Assembly: GCA_038501625.1 (NCBI GenBank)
Contig: JAZAYU010000254.1
Coordinates: forward strand, 666,217 to 730,216
Length of the DNA: 64,000 nt
Reading direction: 5' to 3'
Source: Corbicula japonica
Taxonomy: Eukaryota; Mollusca; Bivalvia; Venerida; Cyrenidae
Shown here: in pieces, positions 11,104 to 22,830 of the stretch
Position numbering within the stretch: the first letter of the stretch is position 1
How the letters are laid out: each line of letters begins with the position of its first letter
The notes under the pieces: generated by a model
Seen by the model: only the letters and a program-made list of their open reading frames with translations
The model's database searches: none
What the model was told of the DNA's origin: nothing
Translations under genes and position numbers: made by a program

Positions 11104-11366
11104 ATGGAAGGGTTTTGCTTGCTTTTCTTGTACCAGATTGTGCTGTTTCGCTGTGTTTTCTACGACCGGCATTACTTATGGACCATCTTTGCCCGTGGAA
11201 GGACTAGTTTCACTTCTCCAATGTTTGGCAAAATGCTCGGAAACAGAAGAATGCGAATCCGTTAATGTGCAACGTGAAAGCCTCCAGTGTGAATTATCCG
11301 AACATTATCCTCTAGACAACGGCTTGGAACCGAATCACCGTCATGGATTTACGGTCTACTATAGAG
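11104..11366 (+). pseudogene. PAN/apple-like first exon of a FReD-type lectin gene
   Basis: The frame from 11138 encodes VSLLQCLAKCSETEECESVN, then a segment containing LQCELSEHYPLD. Four cysteines are spaced as in PAN/apple domains (C-x3-C, then C, then C-x-L). A donor-like AG|GTTTGC follows at 11366/11367. An ATG at 11104 opens a hydrophobic leader (MEGFCLLFLYQIVLF) that would suit secretion, but it is in another frame, so a one-base frameshift near 11140-11180 breaks the exon or the start lies elsewhere. PAN followed by a fibrinogen domain fits a secreted mollusc recognition lectin. The downstream FReD exons at 14804 and 22656 are on the same strand. Confidence 0.5.
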
Positions 11367-11608
11367 GTTTGCTTTATATTTATAGAAAGAAATAGTCATT
11401 TTATAAAATGTAAAATGCACCCAAAGTTCTACGAGGTCATCAATGGCATATGTTTACAATGCATGCTAGTTTCGCTTCTACCCTATGTCAAGAGAGGCTG
11501 TGGAAAGAACTGGTTTGTCTTTGAGTCAATTAATAAGTGTCTTTTTAATCTTTATTGGTTGTTAAAGGAATTCAATGCCATTTTCTAATACCTCTTGTTC
11601 AAAATTAG

Positions 11609-12530
11609 TAATTATTAATTGTATACATTCTAGTTGTAATATATTGCATAACGATGGTAATCGAATAGCAAATGAAAGTGTAATTATTAATTGTATATAT
11701 TCTAGTTGTAATATATTGCATAATGATGGTAATCGAATAGCAAATGAAAATGTAATTATTAATTGTATATATTCGAGTTGTAATATATTGCATAATAATG
11801 GTAAGCGAATAGCAAATGAAAAATGTAATAATAAATTGTATATATTCTAGTCTTAATATATTGCAAATCGAATAGCAGATGAAAATGTAATTATTAATTG
11901 TTTATATTCTAGTTGAAATATATTGTATAATGATGGAAATCGAATTGCACATGAAAATGTTATTATAAATTGTAAATATTCTAGTTGTAATATATTGCTT
12001 AATGATGGTAATCAAATAGCGAATGAAAATGTAATTATAAAAAGTATATATTCTAGTTGTAATATTTTCCATAATGATGGTAATCGGATAGCAAATGAAA
12101 ATGTAATTATAAATTGTATATATTCTAGTTGTAATATATTGCATAACGATGCTAATCGAATAGCAAATGAAAATGTAATTATTAATTGTATATTTCAGTT
12201 GTAATTGCATAACGATGGTATTCGAATAGCAAATGCAAATGTAATTATTAATTGTACATATTCCAGTTGTAATATATTGCATAACGATGGTAATCGAATA
12301 GCAAATGAAAATGTAATTATTTATTGTATATATTCCAGTTGTAATATATTGCATAACGATAGTAATCAATAGTGAATGAAAATGTAATTATAAATTGTAT
12401 ATACTATAATTGTAATATATTGTATAACGATGGTAATCGAATAGCAAATAAAAATGTAATTATTTATTGTATATATTCTAGTTATATTATATTGCATAAT
12501 GATGGTTATCGAATAGCAAATAAAAATGAA
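11609..12530. repeat. 72-bp tandem array (about 13 units)
   Basis: Units of the type tctagttgtaatatattgca, then cgatggtaatcgaatagcaa, repeat every 72 bases (for example 11629, 11701, 11773) with a few short or indel-bearing units near 11850 and 12200. Because 72 is divisible by three, long repetitive open frames appear on both strands. Composition and two-strand openness argue against coding. Confidence 0.9.
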
Positions 12531-12622
12531 TAGTTATAGAACAGATACAATGTTAGGGTTAGATAACCATGCGGCATATCAACCTTCAGAAATGACCATG
12601 ATTTCTACGTATGTAGAAAAGA

Positions 12623-12708
12623 TCAATATCTGTATCAGGAATCGCCGCAGTCAGAAAACAGAGCCTCCCCACGCAGCGAAATGGAAGAGAGGGATAGAGA
12701 GGATGTAA
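12623..12708 (-). repeat. PLE 3' tail fragment
   Basis: The plus strand reads tatcaggaatcgccgcagtc, then cagcctccccacgcagcgaa and an agagaggg stretch: the terminal ~85 bases of the PLE tail. Confidence 0.7.
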
Positions 12709-13270
12709 CAACCTTCGATTGTTACGGGTGGCATGAGCTGTCTGGATATAATATAACAGAACAGAAATTTTATTTCGACTTATGCATTTTAGCTCATCGT
12801 CATGCATGAAAAAATGCAATTACATGCGGTGAGATTCATACAATTCAAACAACAGAAAATTGCAATTGTTGTGAGAGTGTTCATCTTGAAATAAATACAA
12901 ACAATTAATTTGATAGGTTGTGTACAACTTTATAATTTAACAAATGTGAATAATCTATCTAAATGTGTATGGCTTCATTCCTTAGTTTAAAAGCCTTGAT
13001 ACAATATAATGCTAACTTATTTAATGTTGATGTTTGGTTTGAATTTTACAATTCGATGATAATGAACGCAGGGGACACAACCACTGGCTTTAAGACCATT
13101 ATTCCGGACGGTAAGTTTGTAGAACATGAGTGGGGAATGAGACAACATGATTTAGGTAATACTTCGTACATTTCAAATGCTTTATGTTCAGAATAAATTG
13201 ATTATTAATCTAGGCGACGTGGGCTGCAATATGCATTTCCGTTACTGCCCAAGATTAGGCTCTATCAAGC

Positions 13271-13345
13271 CGAGCCTGCAGTATTTTCATATTTGTCGTG
13301 TTCGGTGGCTCTCAAAGTTCCGTTTTCATCTATTTCATCTTCATA
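13271..13345. repeat. Dispersed GAGCCTGCAG repeat
   Basis: Nearly identical to 8914-9000 over gccgagcctgcagtattttc and tcgtgttcggtggct. It is preceded by the actgcccaagattagg flank also seen in the copies near 45.8 and 46.4 kb. Confidence 0.6.
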
Positions 13346-14410
13346 CATTGCTTAGCGAAAATAAAAACTAAACAAAATAATGTGGGGAAACTTTTGTTCA
13401 CTGAAGCTTCAAAGTTTTTTTTATTCTTTATTAACGTTGTGGCATTTGTACATAGCGAGACGTTTGATAAAGTAAAACGTTACAGTAACTTTCAACATTT
13501 CAGACTGTCTCTTGTTCGAATTAAATCTAGTATTAATCGTCATCTTCTTACATAATAATGATGAGTTTTGTTCGGATATTATTATGGTGATGTTTGTTCT
13601 TAAAAATTGTGATATTTTCATAAAATGGCGATTTGCTGTTTTTAATAAAAGTGTTTTTGTTCCTATAATTTGATGTCGATTTTTAGTTCTCTATTTGGTT
13701 AATTATTTGTGGTGTCTTATTTGAAATTGATATTCTTACAAAAACATGCCCAGTCTCTACATTTTCGCTTAGTTTTGCGATTCCTCATCTGCACATTTCA
13801 CTTTTTTATAACAATGGTGATTTTTGTTCATAAAATAATAATGCTGATTTAACAAAAATTCACATTTTTTATATAATAACATATTATATAAAAATGCGAA
13901 TTTTTGTTAAATCTGTTTCCTGTTGTTTATTGTCACAATTAGCCAAAGTTTTACTTTTGATTTTTGGGGTACTTTATTTATTACGCAAAAACTTTTTAAT
14001 TATGCAATCAATTTTCATAATTTTGGTATCTAAATGACCAATCATCAATTCGGTTTAATGAAACTGTGAAATAATATTTATAAGATGTATATTTTCCTTG
14101 TTAAAATGCAATCATCCCGACCGTGCGTTTTCATTGTCCTTAAGTATATCATGTTTGACCAAATAGCCAGGTCATATCTTGAGTTTTAGCAATACTGCTG
14201 GTGTAAGCAAACATTCGTTTTTTTATTTGCATGTTGGATTAGATATTTTCTGATTAAAATGCTATCAAGCAAATTGCTAAATGAAATTGTATTGATTGCT
14301 AAATATGCCTGTCGCTGCGGAATTAAATGCATAGTTAATAGTTTACTAACAAAATGCTTAAGCGACAAATAAATGTAAACCAGTTCTATATTATTGTTTT
14401 TTAACGTGTA

Positions 14411-14745
14411 AAATATGCATATCAGGAATCGTCACATTCAGAAAACACAGCTTCTTCACACAGCGAAGGAGAATAGAATAGAGGAAAAGATAGCATATGC
14501 GTATAAGAATATCAATGTCAAACAAGACACCAGAAACCATAAACGAAAACGAGAACTGGATTGAAGGTTATACAGCTGAGATCGGAAACCAGTCTCAAAT
14601 CTCAAGCATCTGATTGGCTGAAATGGCGACCAGTCGCCATTTCAGCCAATCAGATGCTTGAGATTTGAGTCTGGTTTCCATGCTCGGTTTTACAACCTTG
14701 GGCACTGATGTTACAGCCATGGAACGATCAGTGGCAAAACAGGAA
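14411..14745 (-). repeat. PLE 3' tail interrupted by a MITE
   Basis: The tail runs from aatatgcatatcaggaatcg to gaaaacgagaac at 14557. It is broken by the palindromic MITE at 14564-14699 and resumes with catggaacgatcagtggcaa, aligning with the standard tail. The MITE is therefore younger than this PLE copy. Confidence 0.7.
14564..14699. mobile_element. Palindromic MITE, copy 4
   Basis: A foldback of about 136 bp with arms aaggttatacagctgag / ctcggttttacaacctt and centre gcgaccagtcgcc. Sequences flanking both ends belong to the same PLE tail. Confidence 0.85.
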
Positions 14746-14803
14746 GAGAATATTTCGAGTCTATTAACAGTGACTCTGGTTGTATGTATGTTTGGTTTTA
14801 TAG

Positions 14804-14990
14804 GAGTTTACCCAGTCGAAGTGTTGTGTATCATGGACGAAGACGGAGTGGGCTGGACGGTAATACAGAAGAGGGAGTCAGACTCAGATTTTCAAAAGGG
14901 ATGGCAAGAATACCGGGATGGGCTTGGGGATGAGACGAACTTTAGGATTGGTCTAGAGAACATACATAGGCTAACATGGTTGCAATGTAA
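14804..14990 (+). CDS. Fibrinogen-related domain exon (N-terminal half)
   Basis: After an acceptor (ttggttttatag) the exon reads GVYPVEVLCIMDEDGVGWTV, then IQKRESDSDFQKGWQEYRDG and NFRIGLENIHRLT. This is the characteristic start of a FReD: G-V-Y-x-V, Cys, GxGWTVIQ+R, F-x-+-x-W-x-x-Y-x-G-x-G, GLE-x-IH-x-LT. Entry phase is 1, as usual for FReD exons. The 3' end is unclear: the frame continues as NLKILLTYF to a stop at about 15024, and no strong donor is visible. FReDs bind glycans or acetylated ligands in secreted invertebrate immune lectins. A short piece (gaataccgggatggg) is repeated at 15034, suggesting local rearrangement at the exon end. Confidence 0.75.
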
Positions 14991-15071
14991 TCTGAAAATT
15001 TTGCTAACATATTTCAAAACATAACATAACATAAGAATACCGGGATGGGTTTGATAAAATGTTTCAACTTT

Positions 15072-15327
15072 ATTATGGGGCACGCCACGGGAAAAGGTGT
15101 CTTCGGTCATACTTTTTATATTTTTACTATAATTGGGACGAACCTAAAATTATATGTTATTTTTTCATAACTGAACAGTGATTTTGTAACATATTTTGCC
15201 TATATATTGTTATTTTTACCGCGAAATGCATAATAATTAATGCCGTCTTCCTTAACTTTATGACATTATTTAAAGAATTTACGTCAACTGCCCGAAGGTA
15301 CCTTTTTCCCGTGACGCGACCCATATA
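15072..15327. mobile_element. MITE of 256 bp, complete
   Basis: Imperfect terminal inverted repeats: attatggggcacgccacggg-aaaggt on the left, and acctttttcccgtgacgcga followed by cccata on the right. The interior is AT-rich with no coding. It is the reference copy for the split MITE at 282-430 and 4370-4432. Confidence 0.75.
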
Positions 15328-15370
15328 TTTATTTATCTTTAGACTCTCCTTCGTCTATTAACGAAAAAAG

Positions 15371-15470
15371 TTAAATATGCATATCAGGACTCGCCACACT
15401 CACAAAACACAGGCTCCCAAGTTCCCAACGCAGCGAAAAAGAAGAGAGGAAAGGAGGGTATGTTTAAGTA
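15371..15470 (-). repeat. PLE 3' tail fragment
   Basis: It begins ttaaatatgcatatcaggac on the plus strand and ends in the agaagagaggaaaggagg stretch of the tail. Confidence 0.7.
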
Positions 15471-15790
15471 AGGATCCAACGTTTACATGTGTAAACGGTC
15501 ACGTTTCGATTTCGGGCCGTCAACGTTTTCAGAATTTCTAACCGTTTTAACGAACGGTCACGCGATTATAAAGGAGGAAAACATATTAACTAAAAATCGA
15601 CTAAGTAATAACAAGCGAGCAAAATATTTTCAGGCTGTCTTGCACTTCATGTTACTCACCAAAAATTGATGGTAAAAAAATGCTGAATACAAAACCGGTT
15701 AAAAGAGACCGCATTCTCATTTCATTGCATAATTTTGATCTTGTTGTTCTTTTTCTTTCATACTTGAAGTGAGATAATGAAACCGTTGTC

Positions 15791-15868
15791 CAAGGTTATA
15801 AAACTGAGAAATTCAATGGAAACCAGTCTCAAATCTCAAGCATATGATTGCTGAAAAAGCGACCAGTC
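15791..15868. mobile_element. Palindromic MITE, left arm only
   Basis: Matches the family up to the gaccagtc centre, where the Harbinger-like element at 15869 begins. No right arm follows that element. Confidence 0.7.
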
Positions 15869-16424
15869 AGACCTTACACAGACGGTCGGTGCCCAATCGG
15901 TTGTTTTGTTTAAAATTAGTCGCTGTTTTGATCGGTTGTCATGCGTTATTTTATTTCTGGTTTTCTATGTAACCAGCCATCGGTGATTGACAAGTGTTCA
16001 TCGGTTAAAAAGATATTTCATGGGTTACTGGTAAACTTTAATTCTCATCTTTTTGTTCTATCGGTGGTAAGTATTAGTTGATTGGTTGCTTATCGGTGGC
16101 CCATCAGATATATCGGTTGTAGACGGGTTGTCGATCGGTGAAATCATTTGTAGACAGGTTGTCGATCAGTGATGATCGGTTGTAGACAAGTTGTCGATCG
16201 GTTATTTGTATAATATTTTCACCGATCGAGAATTTTAAACATGTCTAAAAATCCCGATCGCTTATTTTTCACCGACGAAATTCATCTTTCACCAATAACA
16301 ATTGATAGGTGGCAAACAGGTTACCAATAGTTGATATCGGTGGTAAATCCCTTGTCATCTGTTCACTCCATTATTTTGCTAACAACTACCGATCGATCAC
16401 CGATGGCTCTGTGTAACTGGGGTT
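15869..16424. mobile_element. Harbinger-like element 3 (non-autonomous)
   Basis: The right end, read inward, is AACCCCAGTTACACAGAGCC. The left end carries the matching ttacacagacggtcggtg. The right end abuts ttaa. The interior consists of degenerate cgatcggttg/atcggtgg motifs that resemble the inner part of the terminal repeats. No transposase. The architecture is like elements 1 and 2, but there is no clean left TAA. Confidence 0.6.
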
Positions 16425-17221
16425 TTAAACAGATCTTTTTGAATGCTTTGAGGTTGATTTCATTATTTTGTACATGTGTTTATATGCGAAACGTCGACCC
16501 ATTCTTTCTCACTTTCGGTTTGACATTTTAATAACAATCACCAAGATTGAGTTTACTTTCATTTTCCTCAGACTGAGGTGGCCAAAAAAGGCAAAATACA
16601 AAATGCAAAAGTGTTGGCAAAAACAACTGAACAAAAGATTTTTGCACATAAACAATAAGAATTTTGCTGTTCATAATATTCCAGAAGATGGTGACTTTTT
16701 TCATATAGATTTCTACAGCTCAATAGTATTCCACACCATAATGTCAAAATATCATATATTGTTATACTAGTTGTTTGTCCCAGCTCATTTGTGACAACCT
16801 AAAAGAGGCGATTTCTTAACAAATCTGAAAACTAATACCTGTTTTGTGAAATACAAAAAAGTCCTATGCTGCAAATTCCTGGATTTTTCTTTCAAACAGA
16901 TATCAAGCTTAAAATCGCACAATTTAAATTTCCTATGGCATGCTGCCATTGTTTACAGTTACTGTATTGATCTCCATTTTGTGAGGCAACGCGTGACGTC
17001 ATCGCGATTGAAACAGAGCGGGGAAGTCAAACTGATTAGTGATATTTTGATTTAATTTCTCAATCACTCTTGCAAAGCGCAGTAAAATCTATTATACTGT
17101 AAGAAAATTACAGACATATTTTTATACCCTCATTGTACAATGAATTTACAAACACGAGGAATCACATGTTAGATTGTGGTGCTTCTAAATCATCATTAAC
17201 TTTATGTCTTTTAATAATTAG

Positions 17222-17400
17222 TCAAACCTGTCTTAAGCAGCCACCCAAGGGAATGACAAAATGTGGCTGTTTAAGACAGATGGCTGCGTACTGTAAGACA
17301 GATAAAAATTAGAACAATGTGTCGGTTTAGGACATCTTCAAACTGGCTGTTTAAGACAGGTGGTTGCTATTGGCAGGTGGCTTCTTATGACAGGTTTGAT
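17222..17400. mobile_element. Short foldback MITE
   Basis: Ends tcaaacctgtcttaagcagc and complement (tggcttcttatgacaggttt). The motif ggctgtttaagacag recurs internally at about 17265 and 17345. Length about 180 bp. Confidence 0.7.
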
Positions 17401-17506
17401 CATTGCTTTTTCATATGCCAGAAACATTTACTGCATTTTGGTGCAACGGTATCGTTCGTCCTATAGTTTATCTTGTATCTGTGTGCATCCATTATATTGT
17501 CTATCG

Positions 17507-17890
17507 CAGTGGCGTAGCTACTATTAGGCCATGTAGGCCCGGGCCTACATGTTGGACAAGAAAGTGACCTTTTTAAAAGTCTCTTAAATACAATAAAAAC
17601 AAGACGGGGTGGTATGGTTGCGGTTTCAAGTCGTTTTGTCGAGGCAAATATGTATTTGGCATTGATATGCCTGCTGGGGAAAATGATTACTTTGTTTGCC
17701 AAATGTAAATGCAGGCCTACGTTCCAATGCTCTGTGTTATCACGCTTTATTTGCATTTTGCTATATTTAATCTCAACATGTTTACTGCTTCTTGGTGGGC
17801 TTTACACTCCAGTGCCCCATACCAAGAGGAAGCGCCACTAGGAACCCCTTGTAAGTGCCTACAACTTGAAAAAAGCTGGCTACGCCCTTG
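17507..17890. mobile_element. hAT-type MITE
   Basis: The ends CAGTGGCGTAGCTAC and GGCTACGCCCTTG fit the CAGTGGCGTAGC termini common in hAT transposons. A tatcg shared by the two flanks is a weak trace of a target duplication. The interior has no transposase. Confidence 0.7.
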
Positions 17891-18218
17891 TATCGTGCAT
17901 TTTGTTTGTAACATATGCCTATTTTGATGCAGTCATGCCTGAAATGGGAACCTTAATGCAAATATTTTTAATAATACTATTATTTATGTTTCCAGTATAT
18001 CAGCATAATTAGATTATTATCACGTGTTATTCTGTGTTAGCAATGGTGCTATTACCAGCATTTCAATATTAACTTTAGGCTTGTACATATAAAAAAGAAC
18101 CAAACAAAATAGGCACTTGCACCATCGTCGGGTCCCAAGCCCCGAGTGTGAAAGCAGGAGGGACTATTTTGTTTACATATTAATATTTTTGTGGCAGTTT
18201 TGGGTTGGAAAGAATAGC

Positions 18219-18287
18219 CTTGACCAGGACTTGAACCTTAGATCCAGTTCTTCATAGTGATGCTCTGTCAGCGACCAAGGCCACCTG
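18219..18287 (-). repeat. tRNA-like sequence (SINE head)
   Basis: On the minus strand a split Pol III promoter is visible: TGGCCTTGGTCGCTGA resembles the A box and GGTTCAAGTCC is a good B box. The intervening arms do not fold into a clean tRNA, so it is probably a tRNA-derived SINE head. Confidence 0.5.
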
Positions 18288-18289
18288 AA

Positions 18290-20185
18290 GGAAACCTAGA
18301 ACAGTTTAATTTTTGAAGTGTTATTATCAGAGTAAAGACAGTAAAATGCATTGCTTGTTGCTAAAGTGTAACAACCCAAATAAAAGCTTTTTTGTTACAT
18401 TTTGGTTTATTAAATTATAGCTCAAGATGTTTCCAGTCATTCAGAAGCAGCAAGTTAAACGTTTTCTTGAATAAAAGAGGTTTGCACTAGAGCTCGCATT
18501 GAGGCGGTGCCTTAGTTCATATTATTTTATTTATCAGTTTGTAATTAAAGACAGAAACACCTAGAAAATTTTCCCGTATTTGTTAACAAGCAAAAACATT
18601 TTGCAGGAATCTGCGAACTGCGTATCGACATGAAGAGAGCTGACAGTGCACATGGCGTTGCAAAGTATCTGGTACAAGTATTTTGATAGACATTTCGTCG
18701 TTATTTTCCGTTTTTTGGTCGTTATTTTCCGTCGTTGTAGATTCAGTACCAGCGTCGGACTGCTGCAAAATGTTGCATGTAACTTGAAATGTTCTTGTGC
18801 TATAATCTTAAAATTTGGAATAGGTCACCTGCATCAACAAAACCATCTTTGGCAAAATGAATATAACTCCAGTTTGACTATTTTTTCGACTAAAGCCCCT
18901 TTTGAAACGACATAAATCATCTGCATGAGCACAACCTCTCATGTCGTCAAGATTGATAACTCCTGTCCGATTTCTAGTTATGTCCCTTTATTATGTATAC
19001 CATACGAATACTAATGTTGCTGATAATTTGGAAAAGAGCTGCTCCTTTTGATACAAAACTTGGAATATATTAGTTGTCTCTGATAATAAGAGTAGCAACC
19101 CCTTGTTGAATGTTTTATGTCTTTCTGTGCTTATGCATGCGCAATTTTCGAGCACCAGGTTAGCTGTGCCAAAGATAATTAATCTGACCAGTCTCAAATC
19201 TCAACCACCTGATTGGCTGAAAAAGCGACTGAGGTTTGGACCCTGTAGTTGATTTATCAAGGCAACTTAAGTAATTGCGCATTTCGTCATTGCTTCGCCA
19301 TAGACAAAGACGAAATAATATAAAAATCTCTCAAACTTTGCACAATCCAATGTTATTGATATATATGTTTTATTTACATACGCTAAGAAAAGTTAGAAAA
19401 GTAAAGAAAAATAGTAACACCCCCAAAAAGACTTAACTTCTATTTGCAATGTATCACAAAAACGGAGCAACAGTAAACAGTAACTAAATGTCTTGATGAG
19501 TAATGAGTTACTGACAACGATACCTAAGGCCCTTGGGTATATCAAATGTATACAATGTGAGTTAATTGAAAACGTGTGTCTGACCTTCAATTTCCTGGTC
19601 GCGAAAATAAATGGATAACATAATAATAAAAAATGTTGATTTCTCTCTTCACAATTGAAAGCTCTTTTCAAGGACCTTACATAATGTTGTCAGTATCATT
19701 TTACGCATGTTGACATTTGAATTGTTGTTTTGTGTTGCTTCCTTTTTGTGATAAATTGCAAATAGAATTTTAGGGATTTGTTCTGCCTAACTTTTATCTT
19801 TACTGTTCAAACTTTTCTTAACATAAGCAAAAACATCATACACTTTTAGCATTTATTTGTGCAAACTTTGATGGGAATGCATTATGCCGTTTAAGAGATT
19901 TTCTTATATTTTTCTTTTTTTGTCTATGGCAAAGCAATGGTGAAAGGCGCAATACCTAAAATATTTTCGTTCATTTTAGAACCTGACGGGCCAAGTATTA
20001 GATTGGTGCACTCATGAACCTATTTTTAACCAGCAGTGGCAAAATGTTCCAAGGCAGGTTCTCCTCGGTTCGCACTGTTTGTTAATTGAATGTAATGTCT
20101 TGTTGACACTGATTTATATTATATTCTTTCCAATTCTTTCTAGCATTAGCTTCGTGAGAGGCTTTGAATGTGGTCGTTCCTCTGT
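18290..20185. other. AT-rich stretch with one MITE fragment
   Basis: Only a fragment of the palindromic MITE arm was recognised (about 19188-19235, accagtctcaaatctcaa...gattggctgaaaaagcg). No exon with credible splice sites was noticed. Confidence 0.5.
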
Positions 20186-21636
20186 ATATACAGACATATT
20201 AAATACACATTAAAGAACCTAAATATCGGCGCAGGTGGGCGAATGCTAGGGAGGGAAAGTATCTACACACTTGAACCATCCCTTATTTGTTTCCATTTTC
20301 CCCTTATTTAGTCTTATAGGCACAATGATAGGTTGTTAACTATCCACCGATTAGTTCACCATCCATAATATTAAATATATTTTGCGTTTTTGCAGACACG
20401 CCGTTCAAAAACAAGGAGGGGTTGCGCCTGTCACTGTGCAAGCGCGGTTCTTTTTGAAGAAAAAGAAATAGAAGCATTAGAACACCTGGGGCCTCACCGT
20501 TTCCAAAGAAAGCAAAATATTAAAGCCCTTTCAAAGCTGAGTTCTCATTAACATCTCAACATCTTCACAAATCACATTCCTTGCTAAACGTTCTTTCATT
20601 TGGTCAACTATCTTTCCATCCTCATTTACTTCCAACAAAGTAGGATTTAATACGTTTGGCGAACCACATTCCTTGCTAAACGTTCTTTCATTTGGTCAAC
20701 TATCTTTCCTTCCTCATTTACTTCCAACAAAGTAGGATTTAATACGTTTTGCGAACCACATTCCTTGCTAAACGTTCTTTCATTTGGTCAACTATCTTTC
20801 CATCCTCATTTACTTCCAACAAAGTAGGATTTAATACGTTTGGCGAACCACATTCCTTGCTAAACGTTCTTTCGTTTGGTCAACTATCTTTCTGTCCTCA
20901 TTTACCTCCAACAAAGAAGGATTTAATACGTTTGGCGAACCACATTGCCTGCTAAACGTTTTTTCATTTGGTCAACTATCTTTCCTTCCTCATTTACTTC
21001 CAACAAAGTAGGATTTAATACGTTTGGCGAACCACATTCCTTGCTAAACGTTCTTTCATTTGGTCAACTATCTTTCCTTCCTCATTTACTTCCAACAAAG
21101 TAGGATTTAATACGTTTGGCGAACCACATTCCTTGCTAAACGCTCTTTCATTTGGTCAACTATCTTTCCTTCCTCATTTACTTCCAACAAAGTAGGATTT
21201 AATACGTTTGGCGAACCACATTCCTTGCTAAACGTTCTTTCATTTGGTCAACTATCTTTCCTTCCTCATTAACTTCCAACAAAGTAGAATTTAATACGTT
21301 TGGCGAACTTAAAGACGCCTTTTCCCAGGCCGCTTTTGAAACACCATCAACTCGATCTTAACATGAACATTTTCTTAAATTACCACCAAGGTGTGTTTTG
21401 TCATAGACTTCAAAGTCGTTATCTTTGGTTTTGTCGGGAACATAATACGGTTCGAAATAATCTTCTATGCCATGTATCATTACTGTGTCAACCGATCATC
21501 GTGCCTATATGACTAAATTAGGGGAAAATGGAAACAAATAAGGGATGGTTCAAGTGTGTAGATACTTTCCCTCCCTAGCATTCGCCCACCTGCGCCGATA
21601 TTTAGTTACTTTAAGGTGTATTTTATATGTCAATAC
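20186..21636. mobile_element. Foldback element carrying a 92-bp satellite
   Basis: Long inverted arms, about 20186-20335 and 21487-21636, share aaatatcggcgcaggtgggc, then gaatgctagggagggaaagt, and continue to ggcacgatgat-type sequence with few mismatches. The satellite lies between them. Satellite-cored, non-autonomous elements are known in bivalves (the pearl family), but the long inverted arms here differ from the usual Helitron-like ends, so the class is uncertain. Confidence 0.7.
20573..21308. repeat. 92-bp satellite, eight copies
   Basis: The unit starts cacattccttgctaaacgtt and ends aatacgtttggcgaac. Successive starts fall 92 bases apart (for example 20665 and 20757). Units differ by only a few substitutions. 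Confidence 0.95.
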
Positions 21637-21639
21637 GTA

Positions 21640-22650
21640 CTGAATGTAAATAACAAAGAACCGATTTAGAAAAAAACATACACTTAAACACAATGTGTGT
21701 ACATGTCGAGTTGTGTTTCTAGTACATACTGCCCACATTATGTAAAAGGTAAGTAAACAAGTCAGTATTATCATCTATTCATTCGGCATCTTTTTTGAAC
21801 TAACTTATATTTGCGGATCTTTGCGATTCTGTATAAAAATAATGCTGTGAACGAATCGGTAAAAGTGCATTAAACGTGTGATTCCAGTCAATCAGTGTTC
21901 TTATGCACAACCGTCACACCAGTAGCGCAACCGCTACCGTAAAAATTTTGGCCAGCATTTTCGTTTAAAAGGAATACAAATTTAAACCAGTCACAGGGAA
22001 TACAAAACGTAACAAATACTTTGTTCTTGCAGTGATACAGGACGAGAATACGACTAAATATTGCTCGAAAATCGAAAAAAGCTTTACCTCACATTAAATT
22101 TTGCTCATTTCAGAGGCGGAATGATCGTCATAACTCAACCATGTTTGCGTATTTTGGTCTCATATTATACAAGCGTGCAGATAAATCCAACACGCATCGA
22201 ATCACGTTCCCCGTTTTTCAAAGAATTGCTTAATATTTTTATAAAAACGAGTCAAAGCTGACCACCTACCTTTCCGGGTCAAAATAAACATCTGAAAACC
22301 GTCACCGGAAGCTTGCTAAGATTGCGGCATTCAGCAGTCCACGCCTCGTTTTTAAAAACGTGTTTTGATAAAAATTGGACACACCGTTCTGCGACGGAGC
22401 ATTGGAAAAAGTGTCTATTACTACCTTTGAAGGCTATTAAGCACGATACATAAAAACATGAACCGTAAAACAACAAAATTTTCATAACAGCATAACTTCT
22501 ACTTTATGTTAATATTGATGTTTTGTACCTCTAAACAATGTGACGTCATAAAATCTTTACATAATGTAGCTATTTGACTTGATGCAATTGTGTATTCAGT
22601 CAGCAAACAAAGAAGATTATGGATTATTTTATATATTTCTCAGTCGATAT
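21640..22650. other. Stretch without recognised features
   Basis: AT-rich sequence of mixed composition. Nothing with splice signals or family motifs was recognised between the foldback element and the FReD exon. Confidence 0.5.
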
Positions 22651-22655
22651 TACAG

Positions 22656-22830
22656 GAATTCGCTCTGGGAAGTGAGCAATTTCGGTTCAACATGGTTGTT
22701 AAAGGATACAGCAGTCCCGGGACCTTTCACGATCCTGAGGACGCGCTTACAAATGATATGTTTTTTGCCATTTTCAACCTTCGACACAGACACTGCACAA
22801 TGTGGTTACAGTTTGACGGTATGCAAATGT
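22656..22830 (+). pseudogene. Fibrinogen-related domain exon (C-terminal part), frameshifted
   Basis: After an acceptor (tcgatattacag) the frame reads EFALGSEQFRFNMVVKGYSS, then PGTFHDPEDALTNDM. This is the F-x-(L/V)-G-x-E-x-x-x-(Y/F)-x-x-x-(V)-x-x-Y-S segment of a FReD. The expected FSTFDxD calcium-site segment (PFSTFDTDTAQCG) is present, but in another frame from about 22765. A short indel in the T-rich run therefore breaks the domain. The final WW-x-x-C part is not seen. It is the natural partner of the exon at 14804. The connecting A-Y-A-x-Y segment is missing or unrecognised. Confidence 0.65.

Noticed and set aside
11575..12369. Repetitive open frames up to 155 codons
   Set aside because: They follow the 72-bp non-coding tandem array, are open on both strands, and have no domain-like composition.
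20573..21308. CRISPR-like array
   Set aside because: The 92-bp units are contiguous without unique spacers, and the context is eukaryotic.
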